Below, piece by piece: positions 34,384 through 46,316 of a stretch of DNA of 64,000 nucleotides. Under the pieces are notes generated by a model that was given only the letters and a program-made list of their open reading frames with translations, ran no database searches and was not told where the DNA came from. The stretch comes from Lenzites betulinus. Taxonomy: Eukaryota > Basidiomycota > Agaricomycetes > Polyporales > Polyporaceae. Positions within the stretch are counted from its first letter, which is position 1. Each line of letters opens with the position of its first letter. The position numbers were made by a program, and so were the translations under genes. The stretch spans positions 44,144-108,143 of the forward strand of contig JABYQU010000076.1 in NCBI GenBank assembly GCA_022264855.1, in the 5' to 3' direction.

Positions 34384-36118
34384 TCAGGCAGGGATCTTCA
34401 GCTCGCCGTTCTGGTCTACATTTTTGAAGATCGCGTCCTCCAAAAAGTGCGTACGAGTCGCGTCGAGGTCGAAGTAGGCGCTCTCGGGGTTGTCGTCGCC
34501 AAACATCGACCGGGCGTATTCTGAATCACAGTACGGTGAGAGCTGGCTGTCCATCCACAGGAGCTCCGCCTGATTGCTGAACAGGTCGTCCGGCTCGTAG
34601 AAAGCGATCGAAAAGGTCCTCCAGTCGTAAAAACTGCCTGTCGCCTTCGTCTTGGCTGGTGTCCCGCTGCCCAGGAATGACGTTGAGCTACTGAAAGGCA
34701 TCTTCGCCTTCGCCTTGAACCATTTGTCGCGCGAACCCTCCGATACTGGGTTTCGACGGAGTGCCCGCCAGCGGAGGAAGTTGCGTCGATACGGCTTCTC
34801 CACCTTCCGGCCCTTGCGGTCAGTACGGATCGGGCCTCCCCTATTCGAGGAAAACCCCGAGTCGGGCGTCGGGATGGGGTCTTCGAGGAAGATGGCATCC
34901 TCGAGGCATCCATGCTGCTTGCAATACGAGAGGAGTTCGTGGGTGACGTCTTTCTTCAACGGGGAGCCCGGAGTGTGGCAATTGTACTCCTTCGCGGGTA
35001 ACGACGCAGGCTGGGGCTCAGGAGGTGAGGCAATCGACAAAGGATCGGGCGTGGGTTGCCGGGTTGCCGACGTGTCGGCCTCGTTGCAGGGCTGGTACAA
35101 ACCCGTGTCCGTGGAGGCGATTGCGTAGTTCGCGTTGTCGTGACCAGGTAAGAGCATCCCACCATCGAGATTGAGGGTTCCCTGAGTCACATCTCCATTA
35201 TTGTTCTCGTTCCCAGAGATGCTCCAGGATGAGGAATCCGCGACTATAGACTCCGCAAGCTCGCCGTCTAGGTATAGGTTCAAGTGAGTCGGACGTGCGG
35301 GCGGTATCAGGTTATTCTGGGGCTTACCGTCACCACTTGGACGTTGCTCTAGCGCATCGAAACCAACGCCCAAGTCCTGTACTCCGTCGTGGACGTTCTC
35401 GGGCACGAGGCCGATATTATCAAAACCTAAGGGACACACGAGTGAGTTGTTTGTCAACGTGCCTCGCCGTAGGTATGTCGCTCACTCAAATTACTGTCAT
35501 AAGCATGACACTTCCTCTCGAAGTTCAGGGAGAGATCTTCGCGGAGTGTGATCAGAGATCTTGCAAAGGTATGGTTACATTCGACGACGTACCTGCACGC
35601 CATGCCGCGTCGTCGTCGTCCAGATCGATCAGCGCCATTGTCGGGCGAGGAAGCGGACTTCTGCCGCGCCGGACATCGAGTCCTATGCCGGTAGGTAGTT
35701 CTGTTGTAGTGGAAACGTCGGCATCTAAAGCGGTAGAATAGACAGGCACCGGTCAGCGCAAGGCACCCCGGGCACACGATCATGGACACTCACCCCCTGG
35801 CTCCGGCTTCGATCTCTTCACGTCCTTGTCGACCTCTGAATGGGCCGGCTTCGGGGTGATGGAACACTTGCGTTGGTTTGGACTTGATTGTCCGACAGGC
35901 AAAGGGACATAATTGACGTGAATGTGGTTAGGTGCGGCCGTCAGTCCGGATCTAGGAGTCGAAGGACTCGGAATAGGCCATTGTTGACCAGGCATGGTGT
36001 CCAGAAACGAAGAACCAGACGGTAAGAGCGATTTTCCGGCGAATTCCAGAGGATGAGGCATTGGGAGAGAGAAGGAATCGTTGGACCAAGCGCCAAGACG
36101 CGAACCCGGTTTGACCAC
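34384..36118 (-). CDS. Hypothetical Ser/Pro-rich protein, start uncertain
   Basis: Unknown family. The large 3' exon (34384 to about 35455) encodes LVCPLGFDNIGLVPENV to NGELKIPA, with LNLYLDGELAESIV, a basic segment (RTDRKGRKVEKPYRRNFLRWRAL kept here only in part: KGRKVEKPYRR) and a C-terminal part rich in aromatic and acidic residues (FYEPDDLFSNQAELLWMDSQ). Upstream exons on the same strand are about 35580-35728 (ADVSTTTELPTGIGLDV, LIDLDDDDAAW) and about 35790-36118 (PGSRLGAWSNDSFSLP, KRSKPEPG), joined by a phase-correct intron. The join to the 3' exon and the true ATG are unresolved. The 5' part lies close to the 3' end of the F-box gene transcribed in the same direction. Confidence 0.45.
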
Positions 36119-36293
36119 TGGATCCAGTCGCGTCTGCCCAAGTCCCCACGTGATCGCTTCAACCGGTCACGGCACGCACGACGAGAACAATGGATGGACG
36201 CCCAAACACAACATAGCAAACAATGGCCGAACACGCGGCCCGACTTGGTCAATCCTTTCGGGGACATAGACACCGGCAGCTTCAAGTCAGCAC

Positions 36294-37479
36294 TCATTCC
36301 GTCCTCCGACTTCGTTGGACTAAACGCGACATATCCGGACTCAAGGTGAGCGTGCACACGAGTTCGGAACCATAGTGAAGGGTAACTTCCGAGATATACG
36401 GTGACCAGGTGCGAAGGACGCGGAGGGCGGTGTCGTACAAGTTAGAGGTTGCAGACGATGTCAAAGGGTGGGGTACCGTCCAAATCAAAGCGAGGGGCGA
36501 ACGACGCCTGAATACGAGAGGAGGCTTGGGCCCAACGCGCATATCCACTATTCCGTTGCGCTGCAAGAAATTTCAAGTGAGTCATCGGGCATCGGATTAC
36601 AACGTAGCTCAATGGCTACAGAGCAGCCGACACGCACCATATCTGACGTATCAAAGGACATATGGAGGGAGCGCAAGGACGGAAATCGGCTCAAGAAGAA
36701 TTGCAGGGAAATCGGCCCTTGAGTCGCGTCGAAACCGTCATGCACGTGTTCTTGAAGATGTAGCCGGTGTAGGTGGCCAGCCTCTCTAGAGATTATGACG
36801 AGCTGATCAACGTTATAGGCCCAGAGATGTAAACTTGTGAAGGCTGGAGTGTAGCCGAAATATGGCAGAGACGGCGGTGTGCATTCAAGTTTCCGGAGTG
36901 AAAGGAGCGGAATCTTTTTGACGTCCCCCGAATCGAAGACTGTTGCATCGTGGTGACGGCAGACGAGGGATAGTTCAGTGATGAACGAATGCCGCCTGAT
37001 GAACCCAAGAAGGTGAGAGGACACTGTGGCAAGCGAAATACCCAGGATATTGAGGGCCGGAAATTGTGCTTCCAGCAGTGCCGCCTTCACAGCTTTCTCA
37101 GCCGCTTCAGAACCCGAGACGTCGAGGGTGAGATTTTCCAGATTGCGCAAGGCCTGTAGTGCGGGGGCCAGACCTCGCAAGGCCTCATCGCCCATGCTCG
37201 CGGGAAATTGAATAGAAAGGATGCGGGCCATGCCTGCTAAACGTCGCGAGCCCGGAATAGCCTTGCAGAAGGAGGCGATCGAGGACGACCTCTTCAGGAC
37301 GTTTATGCGCCGTGTAAGCACCTCCAGAGCAACGATCCGAAGCATGCGCGAGACAAGGGTCACATTGATGAGGTCGAAGTCGTTGTCGATGTAGCTGACA
37401 ATTTCTTGCCAGATTTCTATAGGCACGCAGACCACTTCTTTCGATCGTTCGGAAGTGGGCTTCGTGCACCACGAGAGCA
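36294..37479 (-). CDS. F-box protein with LRR-like repeats
   Basis: Predicted SCF substrate receptor. The main exon runs from about 37479 to 36638 and the last exon is 36560-36294, joined by an intron with GTGCGTG...TTGCAG borders in phase 0. The N-terminus has an F-box (VPIEIWQEIVSYIDNDFDLINV, kept here in outline), then leucine-rich segments (LAPALQALRNLENLTLDVSG, FPALNILGISLATVSSHL, TPAFTSLHLWAYNVDQLVII). The C-terminus carries RVLRTWSPYISEVTLHYG, matching the tail of the F-box protein at 30083. The first in-frame codon of the open frame is GTG after a possible acceptor, so a short 5' exon upstream of 37479 is likely. The reading frame is intact. Confidence 0.7.
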
Positions 37480-38782
37480 CTGGGGTGTATCAAAAAAAGT
37501 GGATGCCCGTTAAAAAGAGAGAAGACATATAAAACTACGGACTCAATGCACCGCAGCTACTAAGAGGTATGTGGCGAAAATTATATTTCCGCGATTGAGG
37601 TCGGTCAGGCGATGAATCAGGCAATTCCCCGCCGGGCTCTTCGTTCTTTCGGCCATTATGATAGGATGACCAACATAACATGCGCCCGATCGCTGGGAGC
37701 ACAAGTTTTGTCATAGAATGAGTCCCGACGGTGGAGTGGGCCAAATGGGCGTGGTTGTAAGAAGGGGAGACGAGGAAGGCCGCGCAAACGCCTGCAGGCC
37801 TATATATATGGCACCCTTCACACAGCAGCTTCGCAGTCTCACAAATGCCAACGTTTGAGCCAGAACCCGGAACCCGGGCGCTCTCCTGCGCTCTCCCGCC
37901 GCCGAACCCATCCTGTTTCGCCGCCCAGCGTGATATCGTTCTTCTTCCATTCTCTAACACTTCGAGGCGATAGCTGGCTGCGTGCGCTCCTATGTTGTGG
38001 CAGGGTATGCCCAGTAGCTCTGCGCATATAGATACGTATGACCATATCACATCCAACTGTGCAGATGGCATCGAAGAACTCAGGGTAAGTATAGGAGAAG
38101 GCGCCAGGTTCGGAAACCACACCCGAGTTCCGCCACCGCGAGTGACCGTGCGCACCGCCTGCGTGTGGAGGCCGTGGGACTGCGGTACAGTTGAGACACT
38201 TGCTCAACAATGTCTTGTGAAGGACTCAGTCTCAGTCATTGTGCACTGCTACCCTTCAGAGAGATCGAGTGGGAGGGAACCCCGACATGACCGTAGAACG
38301 TGGCCAGCAGCTCCGGCCGTGCGATCAAGTACATGTTGACTGTGGCGATGCGCCTCGTGAGTTTCGGCACTCTCCGTGCCTCTCTCTCTACTCCTCGTCA
38401 TCACTGAACTGTCCAGACCTCTATGATCATGACCGGTGACCTCTACCACTTTCTGACGACAACATTGCACGCTCTGTGCTGCTGATTATCATATCACACC
38501 ACTGCTAGATATGATGCAAGCGGACCGCTTTCTTGCGACGGGCGCATCGCCAGCGCCCATGAAATTTTAATGATCCGGTAACTGCGAGTTGGGATGACGC
38601 CAGTCTCTCTGGAATGTTATCGTATCCGAAACTAATGAGCTCAAAGTAGCTGCCAGAGTACAATTTTGCGTACTTTTTTCATGTACACCACGATGATGCT
38701 GCATGTAGAATGTCGTTCCGGGCCCGCCGTCTGTAAAGTTTCAGCGCTTGTATCAAACGCCCAGGCTTGTTCTCTATCTCTC
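37480..38782. other. Intergenic between divergent genes
   Basis: No gene modelled. Expected to hold the 5' end of the F-box gene (a TTTTATATG motif on the minus strand near 37527) and the promoter of the ABC transporter. Confidence 0.45.
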
Positions 38783-41700
38783 ATGTCATCTTGTGAGGGA
38801 GACGGCGCGTTCGTAAGTGCGCTCGTGTCTGCATGATGCACATGTGAAAATTTGTTCGAAAGCGCTGACTCTGACATCGTTCATGTAACGCAGGGCCCTC
38901 TATCATCTTGCCGGGAGTTTGACTTCACTGTCATCTTCGAGAATGGGTACGTCTTACAATCCGATCTTTAGCTCGTACACTGCGATCATATCCAATAGAG
39001 TATGCTATAAATGCACGCCACACACAATGTTTATGCTGATATATTTCTATCGGATCATTGTCGTCAGTGTTTCGATACTGATCCACAATTTCCCCACAGC
39101 ATCCTCTCGATCCTCCCCAACGGGCTCTTCTTGTTGACGATCATTGTGTTTGCTCTCGGGAATCGCCCAGACTTCAAGATTTCTGCGAGACTCATATGTG
39201 TCTTCGTGCCGCTTGTGTCGCTCTTTTTCACAAGCGTGCTCAGTCTCGCTGCATGGAAGGTCGCCTCAACCACGATACCCACCAATGCCAAAGACATGGT
39301 TACTGGCGCACAAGCCTTGAATTTGGTGTCCTCCGTAAGTGGTTATGTATATATGCCATCCTGTCTAGTTGCTCAAGCCTTCTTCAGGCGACGTTAATTC
39401 TCCTCACCCCAGTGGCAGTGCACTCGCGTTTCGTATTGTTCGTATCGTCGTTGTATCTGCTTCTGACATTGGTACTCGACGCCAGCAGAGTACGGACATT
39501 TGCAATGGTGGGCTCAGAGTCGATATCGCAGTTCTTCCTCGGGTCTTTTTACGCACAGTATGCCTCTCGCTTCGCATCCTTGGCTGTACTCTCTTTCCCG
39601 TCGCTTCTTGGAACAACATCTGGAACTGAGTTGGAGAACGCTGGCTTTATCTCACATGTGTTCGTGACCTGGGAGCTCCCTCTGCTATGGAAGGGCCGAC
39701 AGGGCACTCTTGAGCTAGACCAGTTGCCTCCGCTCGACTCGGAAATGGACACCGACAAGCTCTATTCTCGTTTCAAGGCTGTTTGGGACGCAGAACGGTG
39801 AGGTCTCCGATTTTAATACCCCAGATATGCAACTCGCTGATTGTGGTGGACAGGGCTCAGCACGTCGACAATGCTTCATTAGCGCGCGCCATCGCATTCG
39901 CATTTTACCCCACATTCTTCGGCCCAGTGGTGCCTGCCATCGTTCGCTCACTCGCACAAGCGGTTCAGCCGCTCATGGTCAATGCTATAATCAATTTCCT
40001 ACAGTCGCATTCCAAGAACGACAGAGAAGCCGAGCCTGCGCAATGGGGCTGGGCACTCGCCGGCGCTTTCGCCATCGTGTTCCTCAGCCTTGCAGGGGCG
40101 ACGGGACAATACTTCTACTACGTATACCGAGGAGGCGCGTACATCCGCGCTGCACTCGTAGAAGCCATCTATAGGAAGACACTTCGATTGAGCGCGGATT
40201 CGCTTGCGGACGCTGCAGGAGGAGATGCGTCTAACTTGATGAGGTTCGTCAGTTTTCTTTTGCACCCAATCACGATGTATCCTTACTAGCGACGTCGTAC
40301 AGCGTGGATATCGAACGTATCACACTCGCCATTGACCCTCTTCATCGCAAGTAATTCCAGTTGCTCATCACGAATCACTGGCTTATGAATGTCTCCGCAT
40401 GCAGAACTATGGTCTTCATCGATTGTAATCGCTATTGGACTCTACATATTGTGGACCCAGATTCGCGCCTCCTTTGTTGCTGCCGTCATCGTTACCGCGG
40501 TGTGCATGATCGTTACGCCCATCCTCTCGCGCCACATCGACGACCTCCAGGAAGCCTGGTCAGCAGTCACCGACGGTCGCGTCCGCCTCATATCGAGCAT
40601 CCTCCACCAGATCACGGGCGTGAAGCTGTCGGCATACGAGCCCGAACTCGTACGCAAAGTCGAGAGTGTGCGCCATACCGAGTTGACAGCGATGAGGCGC
40701 TTCTGGGGCGATTTCGCTGTGGTCGTGTGTATCACGAACACCGCTATGAACATGCTCAGTTTGTTCACTCTCGGGTATGTTTTTAGTTCCATTCCCCTAG
40801 GATGTCATGGTTCATACCGCACGCAGGACGTACGCGATCGTGTCCTTCCTCTCTGGCAACGGCTCGCTCGACACGGCGCGCCTGTTTACCTCTTACACCG
40901 TCCTCACCATCATAGCCGCGCCCCTATTCTCAGTCGGTCAGAACTACGGAACAGTGCTAGCTGCATACGGGAGTCTCAAACGTATCCAAACATTCTTGAA
41001 CGCTCCGGAATGTATGGATCCGCACGGCCAGGATCCTGACCTCGTGGAGAAGCGAGAATACCAGCCCACGCCAGATGATAAGAGAAGTGAAATTAGAGAA
41101 ACCGATAATACTTTCCAACTACAGGGAACGTTTGGCTGGGGCGAGAAGAAAGTTCTCGAGGACATTTCCTTGTGTGTCCCCGCGAAGAAGACGACTGCGA
41201 TTATCGGTCGCGTCGGTTCCGTGAGTGACGCCGTTCTCTAAGGTACTCGCGACGCGTTTTAATCAAACGAGACAGGGAAAAACCACTCTATTGATGTCCC
41301 TTCTAGGAGAGACGACCGTGATTGGCAACATATCGCGGACCCCCATTCGCGACAACATCGCGTTTTGCTCTCAGGTCCCCTGGCTCCGAACCAGCCTGTC
41401 TATCGAGCAGAACATTCTATTCACCTCTTCTATGGATCGTGACTGGTTCAATACTACCGTGCGCGCATGTGCCTTGGATGTTGACTTCGGCACGACCAAC
41501 CTCGACGGCAGGCTGGCAAAGGGTCTTAGTGGTGGCCAGAAAGCTCGCATAGTGAGTCGACGCTGAAGACAGTTCTCGTAGAGTCGTTCGTTTTAAGAAC
41601 TTTCACCAGGCTCTTGCACGCGCTGTGTACTCTCGCTGCCAGGTTGTGTTTCTGGATGATGTCTTCGCAGCCCTGGATGGGACAACCTCGGCGCACGTCT

Positions 41701-44023
41701 TCGATGCTCTGCTGGGCTCCTCTGGGCTGCTGAAAGGTCGTACCGTGGTACTGGCTACGAATAAATGTAGGTCGCTTATCGCTATGTTTTCTCCGTACCC
41801 AACATCCCCATCCAGTATCTCATCTGCAACGGGTGGACAAGATTGTCATGCTCAGCGACGGCGGTATTGTTGAACAGGGCACGTTCCAGGAGCTAACCTC
41901 AGCGAACGGGCCGACTGCCACACTCATGCGTGACCATTCGCAGTCGCCATCCACTGCCGAAGAGCCAGTCCCCCAGATTACTGCATATGATGACACATTA
42001 GAAGACATCGACAAGGCGGAGGCCGAACAGGAAGAAATAGACGCTATCCAACACGGCTCCAGTGGCATATCCGTATACCTACATTACTTTGCCGGAGCTG
42101 GATACACCTACATGTCGATCTACGGCATCTTCTTGGTCGTCACAGTCGCCATCCAGATCATAACCCCCGTCTATCTGCAGCTATGGGCAGCCGCGAACGA
42201 CAATGGCGACGGGTCGGAGTCGTCCATCCTCGGACGATACCTCGGTGGATACGCGGCAGTCGAAGTCGCATACGCGATCGCATTCACTACGGTATTTTAC
42301 TATTTCATCATGCGTCTTGTACCCGGGGCCTCGGAGTCTCTGCACTCATCCGCCTTAAACTCGGTGATGAACTCGCCAATGGCGTTCTTCGGAAGCACAT
42401 CTGCGGGCAAGATCATCAGCCGGTTCAGCCAAGACATATTCATCGTCGACTTCGAGTTCCCGCTCGCGCTGCATGACTTTGGCTACGAGTCGACTCGCAT
42501 GCTCGGGAGCGCTATCCTGATGATTGTGTCTGTGCCATACCTGGCTATGGTCGTCGGCTTCATGCTGGTCCTGGTGTATCTTATACAGAAATTTTACCTC
42601 GTGAGCATCCCATCTATCTCTTCAAGTGTAATCTCTAACCATACGTCTCCGCACAGGCGACATCCAGACAACTTCGAAGGCTGGACCTGTCAAGCAAGAG
42701 TCCACTGTACACGCTGTTCGCCGAGACGGTCGAGCTCAACGGACTGCTCACCATCCGAGCTGCTCGCAATAGCGCACCCTACGTCGCCGTCAACTCTGCT
42801 CTCCTCGCGCGCTCGCAAACCCCTTTCTACCTCACGAACGTCTCGCGGCTCTGGCTGGCGACCACGATCGGCGTGCTCACCGCAATCATCAACACATGCT
42901 TCGTGCTCATCGCGGTCGCCACACGAAACAGCACCTCTGCGGGGCTCTTTGCCGTCGGCTTCTCGCAAGCAGTGTCGCTTCAGGATATCATCAGTCTAGT
43001 TCTGACATCGTGGACGCAACTCGAGATCGCAGCCGTAGCGATCGAGCGCAACCTGGAGTACACGCGCCTCCCGCCTGAGGAAGACGACGTGAGTGCGGCT
43101 GGAAAGGTTGTCCCGGACCCGTCGTGGCCGTCCCGCGGAGATATCGAGTTTGATGGAGTTGTTGCTCGCTATGATGGCCAGACCGAGCCCTCTCTGAAGG
43201 GCATCACTTGGTCAGCTAGAGGTGGTACCAACGTCGGCCTATGTGGTCGTACGGGTTCCGGCAAGAGGTGCGCCATCCGCTCCTGCACCACATGAGATGT
43301 GCCTCATCAATCTCACAGTACAATGCTACTCGCGATTCTCCGTGCTCTAGACATAGAAGGGAGAGTTTCAAGTATGTCCCCTCTATTAATATCACGATAT
43401 CACGCTGATTGTGGTTGTTAGTCGACCACTTGAACACGGCAGACATCCCACGACGAACGCTGCGCCGCAGCATCACTGTGGTCCCGCAGGATCCACTCAT
43501 TATTGACGGCACTCTGCGCGAAAACGTTGACCTGTCAGGCGAGAAGACCGACGCAGAGATCTGGGCTGCCATCGAAGCGTCGCAGGTTCGCATGACGCGG
43601 CTGACATATGCCTTACGTTACCACCCACTGACCTGCTTCCTTCCGTAGCTCAAGGACGTCGTCGGGGGCTTCGAGCACAAACTGGAGCAGCCACTCAGCG
43701 CGCGGGGCAACGAGCTCTCCAAGGGCCAAACCCAGATGCTCGCCCTCGCGCGCGCGCTCCTGCGGCGCAACCGCATCGTGCTCCTCGACGAGGCGACCGG
43801 CAATCTGGACGTCGAGACGGACCGCGCGGTGCAAGGAACCATCCGCGCCGCATTCTCAGACTGTACCGTCGTCACGGTCGCGCACCGTATACGGACCATC
43901 GCCGATTACGACCAGGTTGTGGTGCTGGACTCCGGACGGATCTTGGAGGTGGGAGCACCGGCGGTGTTGTTGGAGAACGAGGGGAGTGCGTTCGCGCGGC
44001 TGGCGCGGGACTCCGCTATGTGA
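38783..44023 (+). CDS. ABCC (MRP-type) full-size ABC transporter, 15 exons
   Basis: ATP-driven exporter of organic anions, conjugates or xenobiotics at the plasma or vacuolar membrane. Exons: 38783-38812, 38894-38946, 39100-39334, 39388-39797, 39854-40243, 40303-40346, 40405-40774, 40827-41220, 41276-41551, 41610-41766, 41816-42600, 42657-43267, 43319-43371, 43422-43585, 43649-44023; 1448 residues in phase. Layout is TMD0, TMD1, NBD1, TMD2, NBD2. NBD1: Walker A GRVGSGKTTLL (about 638-648), signature LSGGQ (about 726), Walker B VVFLDDVFAALD. NBD2: Walker A GRTGSGKS (about 1245-1252), signature LSKGQ (about 1347), Walker B IVLLDEATGNLD, H-loop VTVAHR. The degenerate NBD1 acid (Asp instead of Glu) is normal for ABCC. 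Intron 6 uses a GC donor (GCAAGT at 40347). Substrate unknown. Confidence 0.93.
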
Positions 44024-44612
44024 ACCACGCATGCTGCTGTTGCGGCCCTGAATCGCTTCGTACGGCGCAGGCGCGCGAACACACGTTCGTACGCGGATGT
44101 CATCTCGACAGGTCGGGTAGCTGTAATCGAGACAGAACCAGCCTACTTGTACAACAACAATGGTGATATCATTATGGTATGTAGGTACAGTCCTCGAAGC
44201 ACGCTCGTGGTGAGTAGGTAAGGCTAGCAAGGTAGAGAGACAAACAACATGATGATGACGATGGTGATGATGCGCGGTAATTGAACAAGTCCTAGTGACC
44301 ATCGCCGACCCCACACGGTCAGCGCTTCGCGGGGCAAGGGAGCCGCAACTCGCGTGACGCTGGGGGTATGGAGGCAGCTACGGTGTTGAGAGAGACGAGG
44401 AACTGAGAGAGGGAGAGAAGGGGAGAGAACTGAAAGGTAGAAGTAGATGGGGAATATTATCCAGAGGTTTCGTGTTTCAAATGGAAGATGGTATCGTATT
44501 AGATCCGGGTTGGGGAGAGAGATCCAAGGGAAGAGATAGGACGCCGCTGAAGCCAGGAGATTCGAAAAACCAAGTACCGGGAGTGCACGGCCGGGATACC
44601 CCAACGAGCACA
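44024..44612. other. Convergent intergenic region
   Basis: Between the stop codons of the ABC transporter and the CCCH protein gene. A GATGATG-type repeat lies near 44250-44275. No gene seen. Confidence 0.45.
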
Positions 44613-46316
44613 TTACATGCCGTAGAGCATTGCGGGCGGCGTGAACGTGCCTTCACCGCCGTGAAGCCCGGAGGAAGAGGGAGCCCAACTCTAAGAGCGT
44701 AGTCAGCACTCTGTTCACGGCTATCGGACACTGGGAATGGCACTCACCCTCCGACCAAGACGATCACCATGTGTCTGCCATGACTGCCTGCTCTGGCCTC
44801 CGCTGTCGAGAGCAAGAGCTTCCAGGTCCTCCTTACTCTTGATGGTGACGCTTACACGACGTGTGTGCCCCGCGCGTTGTTCCTGCTTGGACGGAATGTA
44901 CGGCAGGTCGCTGTCGGGAACCGACAAGGCACTGCCATGCGACGGTTCGACGATGGGCTCGTAGGTGTAGTTCGGGGAGCTTGACCCGGGAGAAGATCGA
45001 GCCGGGTCAACGCCGAACGAGGAACCGACGAAGTTGGGAAAGAGCTGAGGCTGGTACGGTCCCGCGGTGTTGATGTCCGGCCACGGACGACTCGTATCCT
45101 GCCCTGGCCACGGGCCCTGGGGGCTCATCATGACGGGATAGTAGGTCACTTGCCCAAGGTTGGGCGAGTACGGGAAGCGCCAAGGTTGCCAGGGGCTGCT
45201 CAACATCATAGGTGCTTGGGGTGGCAGAGACAAACGGAGCTGCGGCGGCTGCGGAGGCGGGAGAGGCTGCGGCGGGGGCTGTTGGGTGTTGAAGTAAAGC
45301 ATTCCGTTGTAGGGCATAGCACCACGGGGAACGAGGTCGGAAGGCGTTATGGCCGCCGCCTGGGTGCGCTGGCTCTCGGAAGTGGCCTCGGGAGCTGGCG
45401 ACGTCGGGACAGAATCGGAGAGGTAAGGCTCCGGATGCTTGTAGGGGCAAAGCGGACCCCTTCGGCAGTTAGGCCATGCCAGACACGGCGTGTGCTGAGC
45501 GACTATACGGAGGACACGTAAGCCGAGTCCATGTGGGTGATACGGCTATCCGTGTACTCACAAAGATGCACTGCAACCGGATGCAAGTATTGGCAGTCTT
45601 GTACGTGGCACAGTCCTTGCACGTACGCCCAGCAATGGCTATGCTTGCTGCCCAGTTTGCCCCTGCCGTTGTGCCTTCCTCCGCCCCGCCCCGCAGAGCG
45701 CCGGGTGTTGAACCGGACGTCGTCCTTGGCGAAGCCGGCAAGCGAAAGGTCATGGATGCTGAGCGAATGTTAGCGGGATATAGCGGGAAGAATGTGGCGC
45801 TCACTAATTGCACTCGTCACCCAAGGGACACCAGCCCTTGTTCTTCACGAAATGCCTGCAGAGAGCCGTGCGCCACGACAAAGGCCTGTATTTGATGCGA
45901 GATGCAGGCGTCGTCCCCAGCGTTGGCAACGAGCCTAACTGATAGTTAGGCTGGTCCGAATTGTTGGTTAGTGCGGATAGCGTTGAGAATACGGGGGATG
46001 TGGCTAATGACGGTCGTAGTCCGTGTGCGAGATTGCTCCCGCTGTCGAGCTAAGTATCAAACAATATCGCGTGAGTACGGTGCTAGAAGCTCGGTAGCCG
46101 GTGCCTGAACGAAGGAATGTACCATTGCATGAATGCTGGGATCACTTTGGATTGTGGCCGGGGAAGCATGGACGTAGTTGCAGTCGTCACCCTGAGGACA
46201 GTGTCCGAGGGCGAAGTTGCGGCAGAGTTTGGCTGTAGGGTGTTAGATGGGCGCGTTTACGCTTTCTTGACCACGAAGGAGGACTTACTGTGGAAACGCC
46301 CTTGACGAGAGGCCAT
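44613..46316 (-). CDS. Protein with four CCCH zinc fingers, 6 exons
   Basis: Likely RNA-binding protein. Minus-strand exons 46289-46316, 46079-46232, 45805-45885, 45562-45758, 44748-45502 and 44613-44690 close in phase to 430 residues. Four CCCH motifs lie in the N-terminal half: C-RNFALGH-C-PQGDD-C-NYV-H; C-RHFVKNKGW-C-PLGDE-C-NYI-H; C-WAYVQGL-C-HVQD-C-QYL-H; C-LAWPN-C-RRGPL-C-PYK-H. Each finger is cut by, or next to, an intron. The C-terminal half is Pro/Gln-rich (PPPQPLPPPQPPQ) with serine patches and a charged segment VSVTIKSKEDLEALAL. The start at 46316 is preceded by no other in-frame ATG in the exon. CPSF30/Yth1-like proteins have five fingers of more uniform spacing, so that identity is not claimed. 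Confidence 0.82.

Noticed and set aside
36600..36640. tRNA A-box-like string TAGCTCAATGGCTACAGAG
   Set aside because: No B box or cloverleaf follows within the needed distance, and it lies in the F-box gene intron/exon.
45469..45813. Frame starting MTFRLPASPRT as N-terminus of the CCCH protein
   Set aside because: First considered because it gave a phase-correct join, but the neighbouring frame restores complete CCCH fingers and connects to the true start at 46316.
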